A DNA stretch of 64,000 bases, taken from contig NZ_CALRWL010000027.1 of NCBI RefSeq assembly GCF_943371865.1, positions 15,872 to 79,871 of the forward strand. Reading direction: 5' to 3'. The notes beneath the pieces are model-generated. The model was not told the origin of the DNA. It did no database searches and worked only from the letters and a program-made list of their open reading frames with translations. The position numbers were made by a program, and so were the translations under genes. Positions 8,631 through 16,259 of the stretch are shown here, piece after piece (the stretch's first letter is position 1; each line of letters starts with the position of its first letter). The DNA is from Azorhizobium sp943371865 (GTDB lineage: Bacteria; Pseudomonadota; Alphaproteobacteria; Rhizobiales; Xanthobacteraceae).

Positions 8631-9607
8631 GCGGAGGCCTCCAGCATGGGCACGCGCACGCAGCGGACCACATGGTCCGGTTCCGGGCAGGCGAGGGGGA
8701 TGGTCTGGGCGCATGCGTCCATGGCGAAATCGCAGCGATTGCGGAAGGCGCAGCCTTCCAGCTTGCCGATCAGGTTCGGTACCTGGCCGCGGATGGCGCC
8801 CAACGGCATGCCCGGGACGGTGCGTCCGGGCACCGGAATGCAGTCCAGCAGACCGCGGGTATAGGGGTGGCGCGGATGCTTGAACACGGAGCGGGCGGTG
8901 CCGCTTTCCACTAGGCGCCCGGCGTACATGACACCCACCTTGTCGGCGACCCGGGCGACCACGCCCAGATCGTGGGTGACCAGGATCACCGCCATGCCGA
9001 ACTCCTTCTGGAGATCGGCCAGCAGGTGCAGGATCTGCGCCTGGATGGTGACGTCGAGGGCGGTGGTGGGCTCGTCGGCGATGATGAGGTCCGGTCCGCA
9101 CATCAGCGCCATGGCGATCATCACCCGCTGGCGCAGGCCGCCGGAAAGCTGATGGGGATATTGCGACAGCCGCCGGTCGGCGGCAGTGATTCCGACCTTT
9201 TCCAGCAGATAGATCGCCCGGTCGCGAGCCTCCGTCTGGCTGACCTTGCGATGGCAGGTCAAGGCCTCCATCAGCTGGTTGCCGATGGTGTAGGAGGGGT
9301 TGAGCGAGGTCATCGGCTCCTGGAAGATCATCGCCATGCGGTTGCCGCGCAGCTTGCGCATGCCGCCCGCCGAAATGCTCTGCAGGTCGATGCCGTCGAA
9401 CGCGATGCGGGTGGCGCGGCGCTGGGCGCGGCGCGGCAGCAAATTCATCAGCGCCAGCGAGGTGAGCGACTTGCCGGAGCCGCTCTCGCCGACGATGGCC
9501 AAGGTTTCCCCCCGCTCCAGCGAGAATGAGAGGCCGCTCACCGCATGCAGCACGCCGCTGTCGGTGGGGATGTCGATGACGAGGTCCTGAACCTCAAGCA
9601 ATGCCAT
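8627..9607 (-). CDS. dppD: Di/oligopeptide ABC transporter ATPase (DppD/OppD type)
   Basis: A 326-residue ATPase with Walker A AIVGESGSGKSLTSLA, Q-loop MIFQEPMTSLNPSYTIG, signature LSGGLRQRVMIAMAL, Walker B LIIADEPTTALD and H-loop LVTHDLGVVARVADKV. The OppD-type C-terminal Cys motif EGCAFRNRCDFAMDAC is present. It overlaps the following ATPase gene by ATGA and starts 3 bp after the permease gene ends, so the four genes are one transcription unit. Function is by family: ATP hydrolysis for peptide uptake. Confidence 0.93.
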   Translation of the reverse strand: MALLEVQDLVIDIPTDSGVLHAVSGLSFSLERGETLAIVGESGSGKSLTSLALMNLLPRRAQRRATRIAFDGIDLQSISAGGMRKLRGNRMAMIFQEPMTSLNPSYTIGNQLMEALTCHRKVSQTEARDRAIYLLEKVGITAADRRLSQYPHQLSGGLRQRVMIAMALMCGPDLIIADEPTTALDVTIQAQILHLLADLQKEFGMAVILVTHDLGVVARVADKVGVMYAGRLVESGTARSVFKHPRHPYTRGLLDCIPVPGRTVPGMPLGAIRGQVPNLIGKLEGCAFRNRCDFAMDACAQTIPLACPEPDHVVRCVRVPMLEASA

Positions 9608-9610
9608 GGC

Positions 9611-10528
9611 TCAGTTCCTGTTTTCGGGCGCGGTCACGTCGCGCAGCCCATCGCCCACGAGGTTGATGGCCAGCACCAGCAGGACAAGCGCCACGGCGGG
9701 AATGGCGATCACCCACGGGCTGAAGAACATGTATTGCTTGCCCTCGGCGATCATCAGGCCCCAGGAGGGCAGCGGCGGCTGCACGCCAAGGCCCAGGAAC
9801 GACAAGGCGGCTTCCAGCAGGATGGCGTGGGCCATTTCCAGCGTCGCCACCACGATCAGCGGATTGAGGATGTTGGGCAGCACCTCGGTGAGGATCAGGC
9901 GCGGGGTCGAGCAGCCGATGGCCTTGGCGGCGGCGATATAGTCGCTGCCGGCGATCTGCTGGGTGGCCGAGCGGGTGACGACCGCGAAGCGGTCCCACAG
10001 CAGCAGGCCAAGCACGATGATGACGCCCTGGAGCGAGGAGCCCACCAGGGCCGCGGAGGCCAGCGCCACCAGCACCACCGGCAGTGCCAGGCGGGTGGTG
10101 ACGATGTAGCTGAGCACCGCATCCACCCGGCCGCCGAAATAGCCGGCGCAGACGCCGAGCAGGGTGCCGATGGTGCCGGAGATCAGCACGGTGACGGCGC
10201 CGATCAGTAGCGAGATGCGCGCGCCGTAGAGCAGGCGGCTGAGATAGTCGCGCCCGAGCTTGTCGGTGCCGAGCAGGAAGTCCCAGTTGCCCTTGGCGTT
10301 CCAGATCGGCGGGATCATGCGGCGGGAAAGATCCTGGGCATAAGGATCGTGCGGCGCCACCAAAGGGGCGGCGAGCGCCAGGCCGACGATGACCAGCAGG
10401 ATGACGCTGCCCGTCACCAGTCCGCCGTGGCGCAGGCCGCGGCGCAGCAGAGCCATGGCCGGAGAACGCCGCAGCGGTGCGCTGTCGAAGGCCGCGCCCG
10501 TGGCGGCGGAAGGAGCGATGTCGGTCAT
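9611..10528 (-). CDS. dppC: Di/oligopeptide ABC transporter permease (DppC type)
   Basis: A 305-residue permease with the OppC N-terminal membrane segment (about residues 34-58) followed by a periplasmic stretch with HDPYAQDLSRRMIPP and LLGTDKLGRDYLSRLLYGAR, diagnostic for DppC/OppC. The EAA-type loop is IAAAKAIGCSTPRLILTEVLPN. It ends near DGLRDVTAPENRN. It overlaps the dppB stop by four bases. With DppB it forms the transmembrane channel for peptides. Confidence 0.93.
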   Translation of the reverse strand: MTDIAPSAATGAAFDSAPLRRSPAMALLRRGLRHGGLVTGSVILLVIVGLALAAPLVAPHDPYAQDLSRRMIPPIWNAKGNWDFLLGTDKLGRDYLSRLLYGARISLLIGAVTVLISGTIGTLLGVCAGYFGGRVDAVLSYIVTTRLALPVVLVALASAALVGSSLQGVIIVLGLLLWDRFAVVTRSATQQIAGSDYIAAAKAIGCSTPRLILTEVLPNILNPLIVVATLEMAHAILLEAALSFLGLGVQPPLPSWGLMIAEGKQYMFFSPWVIAIPAVALVLLVLAINLVGDGLRDVTAPENRN

Positions 10529-11442
10529 GCCACGCGCATCCGGGGATCGAGAAGGGCGTTGATGATGTCCGCCAGGAAGGTGAGGGTGATGTAGATGGCC
10601 GCCAGGATCAGAACCACCGCCTGCACGACGGGGAAGTCCTTGCGGGCGATGGCCTCCCAGGCCAGATGCCCGATCCCGTGCATGGAGAACACCGCCTCCA
10701 CCACGATGGAGCCGCCGAGCATGAAGCCGAACTGCACCGCCGCCAGCGCCACCACCGGGATGATGGCGTTGCGCAAGGCGTGCTTCAGGACCACCACCGC
10801 CGGCGATAGTCCTTTGGCCCGCGCGGTGCGGATATAGTCCGCCGACAGCACTTCCAGCATGCCATTGCGGGACAGCCGCATGACCGCCGGGACGGCGTAC
10901 CAGCCCAGCGCCACCGAGGGCAGGATGTAGCCTTGCCAGCTTGCGGTGCCCGACACCGGCAGCCAGCGCAGGTTCACGGCGAACACGATGATCAGCCCGA
11001 GCCCGAGGCAGAAGGTGGGAATGGCCTGCCCCAGCACGCAGAAGGTCAATGCCAGGCGATCGATGAGGGTGCCGCGAAACACCGCCGCCAGGATGCCGAG
11101 CGGCACCGCGATCACCAGCGAGATCACCAGCGAGATGGCGCCCAGCGTCAGCGTCACCGGCATGCGGGAGGCGATCAGCGAGACCACGCTATCGCGGAAA
11201 TAGAACGAGTTGCCGAAATCCAGATGCAGGGCGCGCCAGAGCCAGTCCAGATATTGCACCGTCATGGGCCGGTCGAGCCCATATTGGTGCCGCAGCTCCG
11301 CCACCTGGGCCGGCGAAGCCTCAGGACCTGCAATGGCGGTGGCGAGATCACCGGAAAGGTGCAGCAGCGCGAAGGCGATGACCGAGACGGTGATCGCCAC
11401 GCAAAAGGCGACGACCAGTCGTCGGAGGGTAAAGGCAAGCAT
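10525..11442 (-). CDS. dppB: Di/oligopeptide ABC transporter permease (DppB type)
   Basis: A 305-residue permease starting MLAFTLRRLVVAF, as usual for DppB/OppB. It contains LRHQYGLDRPMTVQYLDWL, the EAA loop DYIRTARAKGLSPAVVVLKHALRNA and the C-terminal GGSIVVEAVFSMHGIGHL motif of this family. An in-frame ATG ten codons upstream exists, but the MLAFTLRRL start matches the family. It is 158 bp from the binding-protein gene, and that gap holds a stem-loop. Confidence 0.92.
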   Translation of the reverse strand: MLAFTLRRLVVAFCVAITVSVIAFALLHLSGDLATAIAGPEASPAQVAELRHQYGLDRPMTVQYLDWLWRALHLDFGNSFYFRDSVVSLIASRMPVTLTLGAISLVISLVIAVPLGILAAVFRGTLIDRLALTFCVLGQAIPTFCLGLGLIIVFAVNLRWLPVSGTASWQGYILPSVALGWYAVPAVMRLSRNGMLEVLSADYIRTARAKGLSPAVVVLKHALRNAIIPVVALAAVQFGFMLGGSIVVEAVFSMHGIGHLAWEAIARKDFPVVQAVVLILAAIYITLTFLADIINALLDPRMRVA

Positions 11443-11507
11443 CTTCAGGCATCCTGCATGGCGTTTGGGCACGCGTCGGAGCCGGACGACGGACTCCGAG
11501 AGGAAGG

Positions 11508-11539
11508 CGGCCGCGGCGCCTGGAAATACGCCGTGGCCG
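11508..11539 (-). other. Intercistronic stem-loop between binding protein and permease genes
   Basis: CGGCCGCGGCG (11508-11518) and CGCCGTGGCCG (11529-11539) form an 11-bp stem with one imperfect pair and a 10-nt loop. It lies inside the 158-bp gap between the peptide-binding-protein gene and dppB. A structure here commonly lets the binding-protein message outlast or outnumber the permease message, by partial termination or 3'-end protection. That role is inferred. Confidence 0.5.
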
Positions 11540-11600
11540 GAAGATGTGGGGGGCCGCAGTGGCCGTCAGTGGCGGCGTCAAGTCGACGCCGCGCCTGACC

Positions 11601-13130
11601 CTATTTCCACTTGGCCTGGAAAAAGCGCGGCAACTCATCCGGCTGAGCGGTGAAGCTGAGGTCGCTGGTAAAGGCATAGTTGCTGGAATAGGAGAACAGC
11701 GGCACCAGATAGGTGCGCTCGGCGATCAGCTTGAGCGCCTCGGCATAGGTCTTCAGCCGGGTTTCCGTCTCCACTGTGGTGTCGGCGGTCTTCAGCAGCT
11801 TGGTGATCTCCTCGTCGCGGGCGAGATCGTCCTCGTCGCCCTTGAACCAGGCGCCGGTGAAGGCGGAGGCGTCGGCGACGGAGAAGGAGCCCCAGGTCTG
11901 GTAGTAGATCGGGACCTTGCCGGCGCGGGACAGTTCGCGCAGCGCCGCATATTTCATGAAGTTGAGGTTGGCCTTGATGCCCACGGCGCGCAGATAGCCC
12001 ACCACCGCCTCGGCATATTCGCGCTCGCGATAGGCATAGAGATCGATGGTGAAGCCGTCGGCAAAGCCCGCCTCCGCCAGCAATTTCTTGGCCTTGGCCG
12101 GGTCGTAGTCATAGCGCGGCACGCCCTTGTCGGTGCAGCCGAACTGGTCGATGAAGCAGGCCGAATTCATGATGCGGGCGCCACCGCGCACCAGGTTGTC
12201 CAGCATCGCCTTGCGATCGATGGCATAGGCGATGGCCTGGCGTACGCGCACGTCCTTCAGCGGCGCGGCGCCGGGCGACTGGCCACGGGCGTCGAGCTGG
12301 AGGAAGCCGACGCGCATGGTTTCGGCCGCCAGAACCTTCAAATTCGGCACACTCTCCAATTGCTTGGCCTGATCGGCCTGCACGCGCCAGATCCAGTCCA
12401 CGCCGCCGGTCATCAGCTCGGCGAGTTGGGTTTCCTGGTCCGGAATGACCCGGAACTCCAATTTGCCGATGGCGGGTGTGCCCAGCGGGCTGCCCTTCCA
12501 GTAATTGGCATTCTTCTCCATCTTGACGCCCTTGCCGGGCACCACTGCCGTCACCTTGTAGGGGCCGGAGCCGATGGGCGCCTTGGCAAATCCGTCCAGC
12601 CCGACCTTCTCGAAATAGGTCTTGGGATAGATGACGACCGGGCCGGAGAGATATTCGATGGCCGCCGGGAAGGGACCGACCAAGTGAATGCGGACCTTGT
12701 CGTCGCCGATCTTCTCGGCACTCTTGATCCAGTTCACATTCTGCTTGGTGACGACCTTGGAGGCCGGGTTCACCGCATAATTAAGCGTGAAGACAACGTC
12801 ATCCGCCGTCAGCGGATCGCCATTGTGGAAGGTGACGCCCTTGCGGATGGTCAGGTCCAGAGTCTGGGGATCCACCCAGGTCCAGTCGGTGGCCAGTTGC
12901 GGCTGGTATTTGCCGGTGGCGAGGTCGTGATAGATCAAATTGTCGAACACGTGCCGGGCAATGATGACGCCCTCGCGCACGTTGTTGTGGTACGGGCTCA
13001 CATTCTCCGGCTCGGTGTCGGAGGCATAGGTGAGGGTGTCGTGCGCCTTGTCGGCATAGGCGGTTGCCGGGGCCGCGGCGAGCAGAGCGGCCGTCAGCAT
13101 TCTGGAGAAATGGGATCGATAGTTAGCCAT
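11601..13130 (-). CDS. Periplasmic peptide-binding protein of an ABC importer (DppA/SBP_bac_5)
   Basis: A 509-residue protein with a Sec signal peptide (MANYRSHFSRMLTAALLAAAP, cleavage near AYA-DKAH). It has SBP family 5 landmarks: TLTYASDTEPENVSPYHNN, LTIRKGVTFHNGDPLTADDVVFTL, GSGPYKVTAVVPG, NANYWKG and DVRVRQAIAYAIDRKAM. It is first in a five-gene minus-strand operon (binding protein, B, C, D, F) with an M20 peptidase at the end. It is divergent from a LysR gene that may regulate it. Ligand is unknown (dipeptide, oligopeptide, opine or other). Confidence 0.92.
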   Translation of the reverse strand: MANYRSHFSRMLTAALLAAAPATAYADKAHDTLTYASDTEPENVSPYHNNVREGVIIARHVFDNLIYHDLATGKYQPQLATDWTWVDPQTLDLTIRKGVTFHNGDPLTADDVVFTLNYAVNPASKVVTKQNVNWIKSAEKIGDDKVRIHLVGPFPAAIEYLSGPVVIYPKTYFEKVGLDGFAKAPIGSGPYKVTAVVPGKGVKMEKNANYWKGSPLGTPAIGKLEFRVIPDQETQLAELMTGGVDWIWRVQADQAKQLESVPNLKVLAAETMRVGFLQLDARGQSPGAAPLKDVRVRQAIAYAIDRKAMLDNLVRGGARIMNSACFIDQFGCTDKGVPRYDYDPAKAKKLLAEAGFADGFTIDLYAYREREYAEAVVGYLRAVGIKANLNFMKYAALRELSRAGKVPIYYQTWGSFSVADASAFTGAWFKGDEDDLARDEEITKLLKTADTTVETETRLKTYAEALKLIAERTYLVPLFSYSSNYAFTSDLSFTAQPDELPRFFQAKWK

Positions 13131-13281
13131 GTTCTCTCTCTGGTTTTTATTTGAGTTGGTGTCGTTCGCCCAACTTCTAGTCGTGACAGCTTATTGAGCT
13201 TTTCCCGTATCGCAATTAGAATAATTCGTCAGTTTCGTTGCCGTTTCGGCAATCAGCGGCGGCGATCGGGAGGGCCAAGAG
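13131..13281. promoter_or_regulatory. Divergent promoter region of the dpp-type operon and its LysR gene
   Basis: 151 bp between two divergent starts, visibly AT-richer than its surroundings around 13185-13230. It contains ATTG-N16-CAAT (within attgagcttttcccgtatcg) and AATTAGAATAATT, which is partly palindromic. Both are plausible for a LysR-type T-N11-A site, but neither is strong enough to assign. GGGAGGG about eight bases before GTG at 13282 is the likely ribosome-binding site of the LysR gene. Confidence 0.35.
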
Positions 13282-14247
13282 GTGCATGATGCGGCGCTGC
13301 GCTACTTTCTGGAAGTGGTCCGCAGTGGCTCCATCGCTGAAGCCTCGGTGCGCCTGAATGTGGCGGCGTCCGCCATCAGTCGTCAAATCAGCAAGCTGGA
13401 GCAAGAGCTTGGCTCGCCGCTGTTCGAGCGCCGCTCGCGCCGGATGGTGCCGAGCGCGGCCGGCGAACTGCTGGCCCAGCATGCCCGGCGCACGTTGCTG
13501 GGGGAGGAGCAGGTCATCAATGAGGTGCGCCGGCTGAGGGGGCTGGAGCGAGGGCTGGTGCGGGTCGGCTGCACCGAAGGCTTTGCCACCGATTTCATGC
13601 CGCGGGCCATCAGCAGCTTCCGCCAGACCTATCCCGGCATTGCCTTCGAGATGCATGTAGATGCCCCGCGCGAGGTGACGCGCATGGTGCGGGACGGGGA
13701 TGCGGATATCGGGCTTTCGTTCAGGTTTGGCCCGGACAAGAGCGTGCACGTGGAGTATGCGTCAAGTACACCCCTGGTCGCCATCATGGCGCCGGACCAT
13801 CCTTTGGCCGACCGCTCTTTCGTGACGCTTGCGGATATTTCCGCTTATCCCATCGGCCTGGCCGCCAAGGAAACCACGGCGCGGCAGGTCTTCGATCTGG
13901 CCTGCGCGGCGGAAGGAATTGTGCTCGAGCCGGTGATGACCACCAATTATATGGCCGGTCTGTGGTGCTTCGCCGAAGCCGCCGGCGGCATCATCATGAC
14001 CGGCCGGATCACCGCCCTGGTGCGCAGCTGGCGCTTCCAGGTCATGGCGGTGCCGGTCAAGACCTTGACCACCAACGAACGGCGCTATGAGATCCAGACC
14101 ATGCTCGGGCGGACCTTGCCCGATGCCATCCAGGCGTTCGTGCGCCACATCACCACCCAGCTCAAGCAGGTGGACCGCCATGGCATCCAGCCCCCGGTTC
14201 TGCGCCAGGTGCCCAGCCGGGCGGTCGCGGACGACGGGCCGGCCTGA
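13282..14247 (+). CDS. LysR-family transcriptional regulator
   Basis: A 321-residue LTTR. The N-terminal HTH has LRYFLEVVRSGSIAEASVRL, then SAISRQISKLEQELGSPLFERR. An effector domain follows (about residues 92-290, beginning GLVRVGCTEGF). The start is GTG at 13282; the nearby ATG at 13286 is out of frame. Divergent placement next to the peptide-import operon suggests it controls that operon. The last ~30 residues are extra to the core family and look disordered. Confidence 0.9.
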   Translation: MHDAALRYFLEVVRSGSIAEASVRLNVAASAISRQISKLEQELGSPLFERRSRRMVPSAAGELLAQHARRTLLGEEQVINEVRRLRGLERGLVRVGCTEGFATDFMPRAISSFRQTYPGIAFEMHVDAPREVTRMVRDGDADIGLSFRFGPDKSVHVEYASSTPLVAIMAPDHPLADRSFVTLADISAYPIGLAAKETTARQVFDLACAAEGIVLEPVMTTNYMAGLWCFAEAAGGIIMTGRITALVRSWRFQVMAVPVKTLTTNERRYEIQTMLGRTLPDAIQAFVRHITTQLKQVDRHGIQPPVLRQVPSRAVADDGPA

Positions 14248-14308
14248 GCGGACCGGCCGGCAGGTACAACCGCCGCGCGGCGCGCACGAGCGAGCGGACC
14301 CGCTCACA

Positions 14309-14467
14309 CTGTTGCATCACCGAACAGCACGGATTCCGCCGCGTTCATAAGCCAGTTCCCCGGACTTCCCCTGTTGCTCCCGTGGATGCAACAGCCTGTG
14401 CCATCGGCGGCGGTCTGCGCGGGGAGTTCCACGACCGGCCTCCGCTTTCTGCAATCAAGAGTTGCAT
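14309..14467. repeat. Repeated GTTGCAT boxes in a convergent intergenic region
   Basis: The 248-bp gap between the LysR and serA stops (14248-14495) holds no convincing gene. It carries CTGTTGCATC at 14309-14318, its exact inverse GATGCAACAG at 14385-14394, CTGTTGC at 14371-14377 (7-bp stem with GCAACAG at 14388-14394, 10-nt loop) and GTTGCAT again at 14461-14467. The 7-bp hairpin may be the terminator. GGCCGG/CCGGCC at 14237-14258, around the LysR stop, is another weak stem. Confidence 0.45.
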
Positions 14468-14495
14468 AAAACGGAGGCGTTCAAATCGTCGACAA

Positions 14496-15821
14496 TCAGA
14501 TCTTGTATTCGTACAGCAGCCGGGCGCGGATGGTGCCCTCCAGCGCCCGGATGTCGGCCAGCACCGCCTGGGTGTCGGCCGCCGAGGCATCGGCATCGAG
14601 CACCACATAGCCGACGTCGGCATAGGTCTCATAATATTGCGCGGCGATGTTGACCGAATGGCGGGCGAGCACCTCGTTGAGGCGCCCGAGCATGCCGGGC
14701 AGGTTGCGCTGCACCTGGATGAAGCGGGTACCCAGCGGGCGGGCGGGCAGCTGGACTTGGGGGAAGTTGACCGCGCCCATGGTGGAGCCGCTGTCGCTGT
14801 AATCCACCAGCTTGCGCGCCACCTCGGCGCCGATCCGCTCCTGGGCTTCCTCGGTGGAGCCGCCGATGTGCGGGGTCAGGATGACATTGTCCAGGCCCTG
14901 CAAGGGCGAGACGAAGCGCTCGGCGTTGGAGCCGGGCTCGACCGGGAACACATCCACCGCGGCGCCGCGCAGCTTGCCGGCGCGCAGGGCGTCGGCCAGC
15001 GCCTCCAGATCCACCACCGTGCCGCGGCTGTTGTTGATGAAATAGGCGCCCGGCTTCATGGCGGCGAATTCGTCGCGGCCGATCATGCCGGCGGTGGCCG
15101 AGGTCTCGGGCACGTGCAGGGACACCACGTCGCTCTGGGCCAGCAGGTCGTGCAAGCTTGAGACCGATTCCGTATTGCCGTGGCGCAGCTTGTCGGTGTG
15201 GTCGTAGAACACCACCTTCATGCCCATGGCCTCGGCCAGGTTCGACAGCTGCGAGCCGATATTGCCATAGCCGACGATGCCGAGGGTCTTGCCGCGCACC
15301 TCATGGCTGTCGTTGGCGGACTTGTCCCAGCGGCCTTCGTGCGCCGCATGGGAGCGGGCGGGGATGCGCCGCAGCAGCATCACGATCTCGCCGATCACCA
15401 GTTCCGCCACGCTGCGGGTGTTGGAGAACGGGGCGTTGAACACGGGGATGCCGTACTGGCGGACCGCGTCGATATCCACCTGATTGGTGCCGACGCTGAA
15501 GCAGCCGATGGCGATCAGCCGGTCGGCATGTTCCAGCACCTCGGCGGTGATCTGGGTGCGCGAGCGGATGCCGAGGATGTGGACGCCCTTGATGGCTTCC
15601 TTCAGCGCATCGCCATCCAGCGCCTTGGGCAGGCGGGTGACGTTGGTGTAGCCCGCGGCCGTCACGATCTCCACCGCACTGTCGTTGATGCCTTCGAGAA
15701 GCAGCACCTTGATCTTGTCTTTGGCCAGCGAGAGCTGCGGCGAATGGGAATGGCTATCGAGCACGAGCGCGGCGTCCTTCAGCGATAAATGATCCGGCGG
15801 CCGAACCGGGGCTGGTGGCAC
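14496..15821 (-). CDS. serA: D-3-phosphoglycerate dehydrogenase (E. coli SerA type)
   Basis: A 441-residue enzyme that oxidises 3-phosphoglycerate with NAD as the first step of serine synthesis. The core follows E. coli SerA closely: AIGCFSVGTNQVD, FNAPFSNTRSVAELVIGEI, the NAD motif GKTLGIVGYGNIGSQL, LHVPETSATAGMIG, FINNSRGTVVDLEAL and ILTPHIGGSTEEAQ. The C-terminal ACT domain (about residues 365-441) includes NLPGMLGRLN and ends GTIRARLLYEYKI. It is therefore the short ACT-only type, likely feedback-inhibited by serine. The N-terminus is ~30 residues longer than E. coli's. The start used is GTG at 15821; a GTG at 15764 is a credible shorter alternative. It is divergent from the NRPS gene. 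Confidence 0.95.
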   Translation of the reverse strand: MPPAPVRPPDHLSLKDAALVLDSHSHSPQLSLAKDKIKVLLLEGINDSAVEIVTAAGYTNVTRLPKALDGDALKEAIKGVHILGIRSRTQITAEVLEHADRLIAIGCFSVGTNQVDIDAVRQYGIPVFNAPFSNTRSVAELVIGEIVMLLRRIPARSHAAHEGRWDKSANDSHEVRGKTLGIVGYGNIGSQLSNLAEAMGMKVVFYDHTDKLRHGNTESVSSLHDLLAQSDVVSLHVPETSATAGMIGRDEFAAMKPGAYFINNSRGTVVDLEALADALRAGKLRGAAVDVFPVEPGSNAERFVSPLQGLDNVILTPHIGGSTEEAQERIGAEVARKLVDYSDSGSTMGAVNFPQVQLPARPLGTRFIQVQRNLPGMLGRLNEVLARHSVNIAAQYYETYADVGYVVLDADASAADTQAVLADIRALEGTIRARLLYEYKI

Positions 15822-16259
15822 GGTTCGGCTTCACACGGCTGATCCTGTGCCCATGGAAAGGGGGCCATCCTCGGGCGGGCGAGAACTTACCGCTTTTGCC
15901 GCCCGCGTCTAGGCTCGGGACGCCGTGCGGGGCGCCGGATGGCGCAGGGCAGCCATGCCGCGGGCCGGGAAGTCCGCAGACACAGGGGCTGGGGCGGATC
16001 GTGACAAAACACCTCGTCCGCAAGCCGGGGGCTGCGATCCGCAACGTCAGCCCGTTCCCCTGTCGCCAGCCGGCCGGTGGAGTGGCGCTCATGGGGCGGC
16101 GCGACGCCGGCTCAGGATCTTGGTGAGATCTCCGCAGCCCATCGCGGCGCGGCATATGGCTCGACGTCCCCTTGCCAGCCAGCGGATTTCCTGCCTCAAT
16201 TCGGCAGATACCTCCCCTCTGCCGCCTCATTCCCTTCCGCCAGCATCAGGAACGCCCCG
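15822..16259. other. 438-bp divergent intergenic region, serA / NRPS
   Basis: No reading frame here has protein-like composition; the frames are Arg/Pro/Gly-rich shadows. The region must hold the promoters of serA (minus) and of the NRPS gene (plus). I looked for cobalamin, SAM and T-box-like conserved boxes on both strands and found none. AGGA about ten bases before ATG at 16260 is the probable NRPS ribosome-binding site. Such a long leader for serA is unusual and may hold an RNA regulator that I cannot identify. Confidence 0.4.

Noticed and set aside
15822..16259. Cobalamin, SAM or T-box riboswitch in the serA/NRPS leader
   Set aside because: No conserved boxes of these classes could be matched on either strand.
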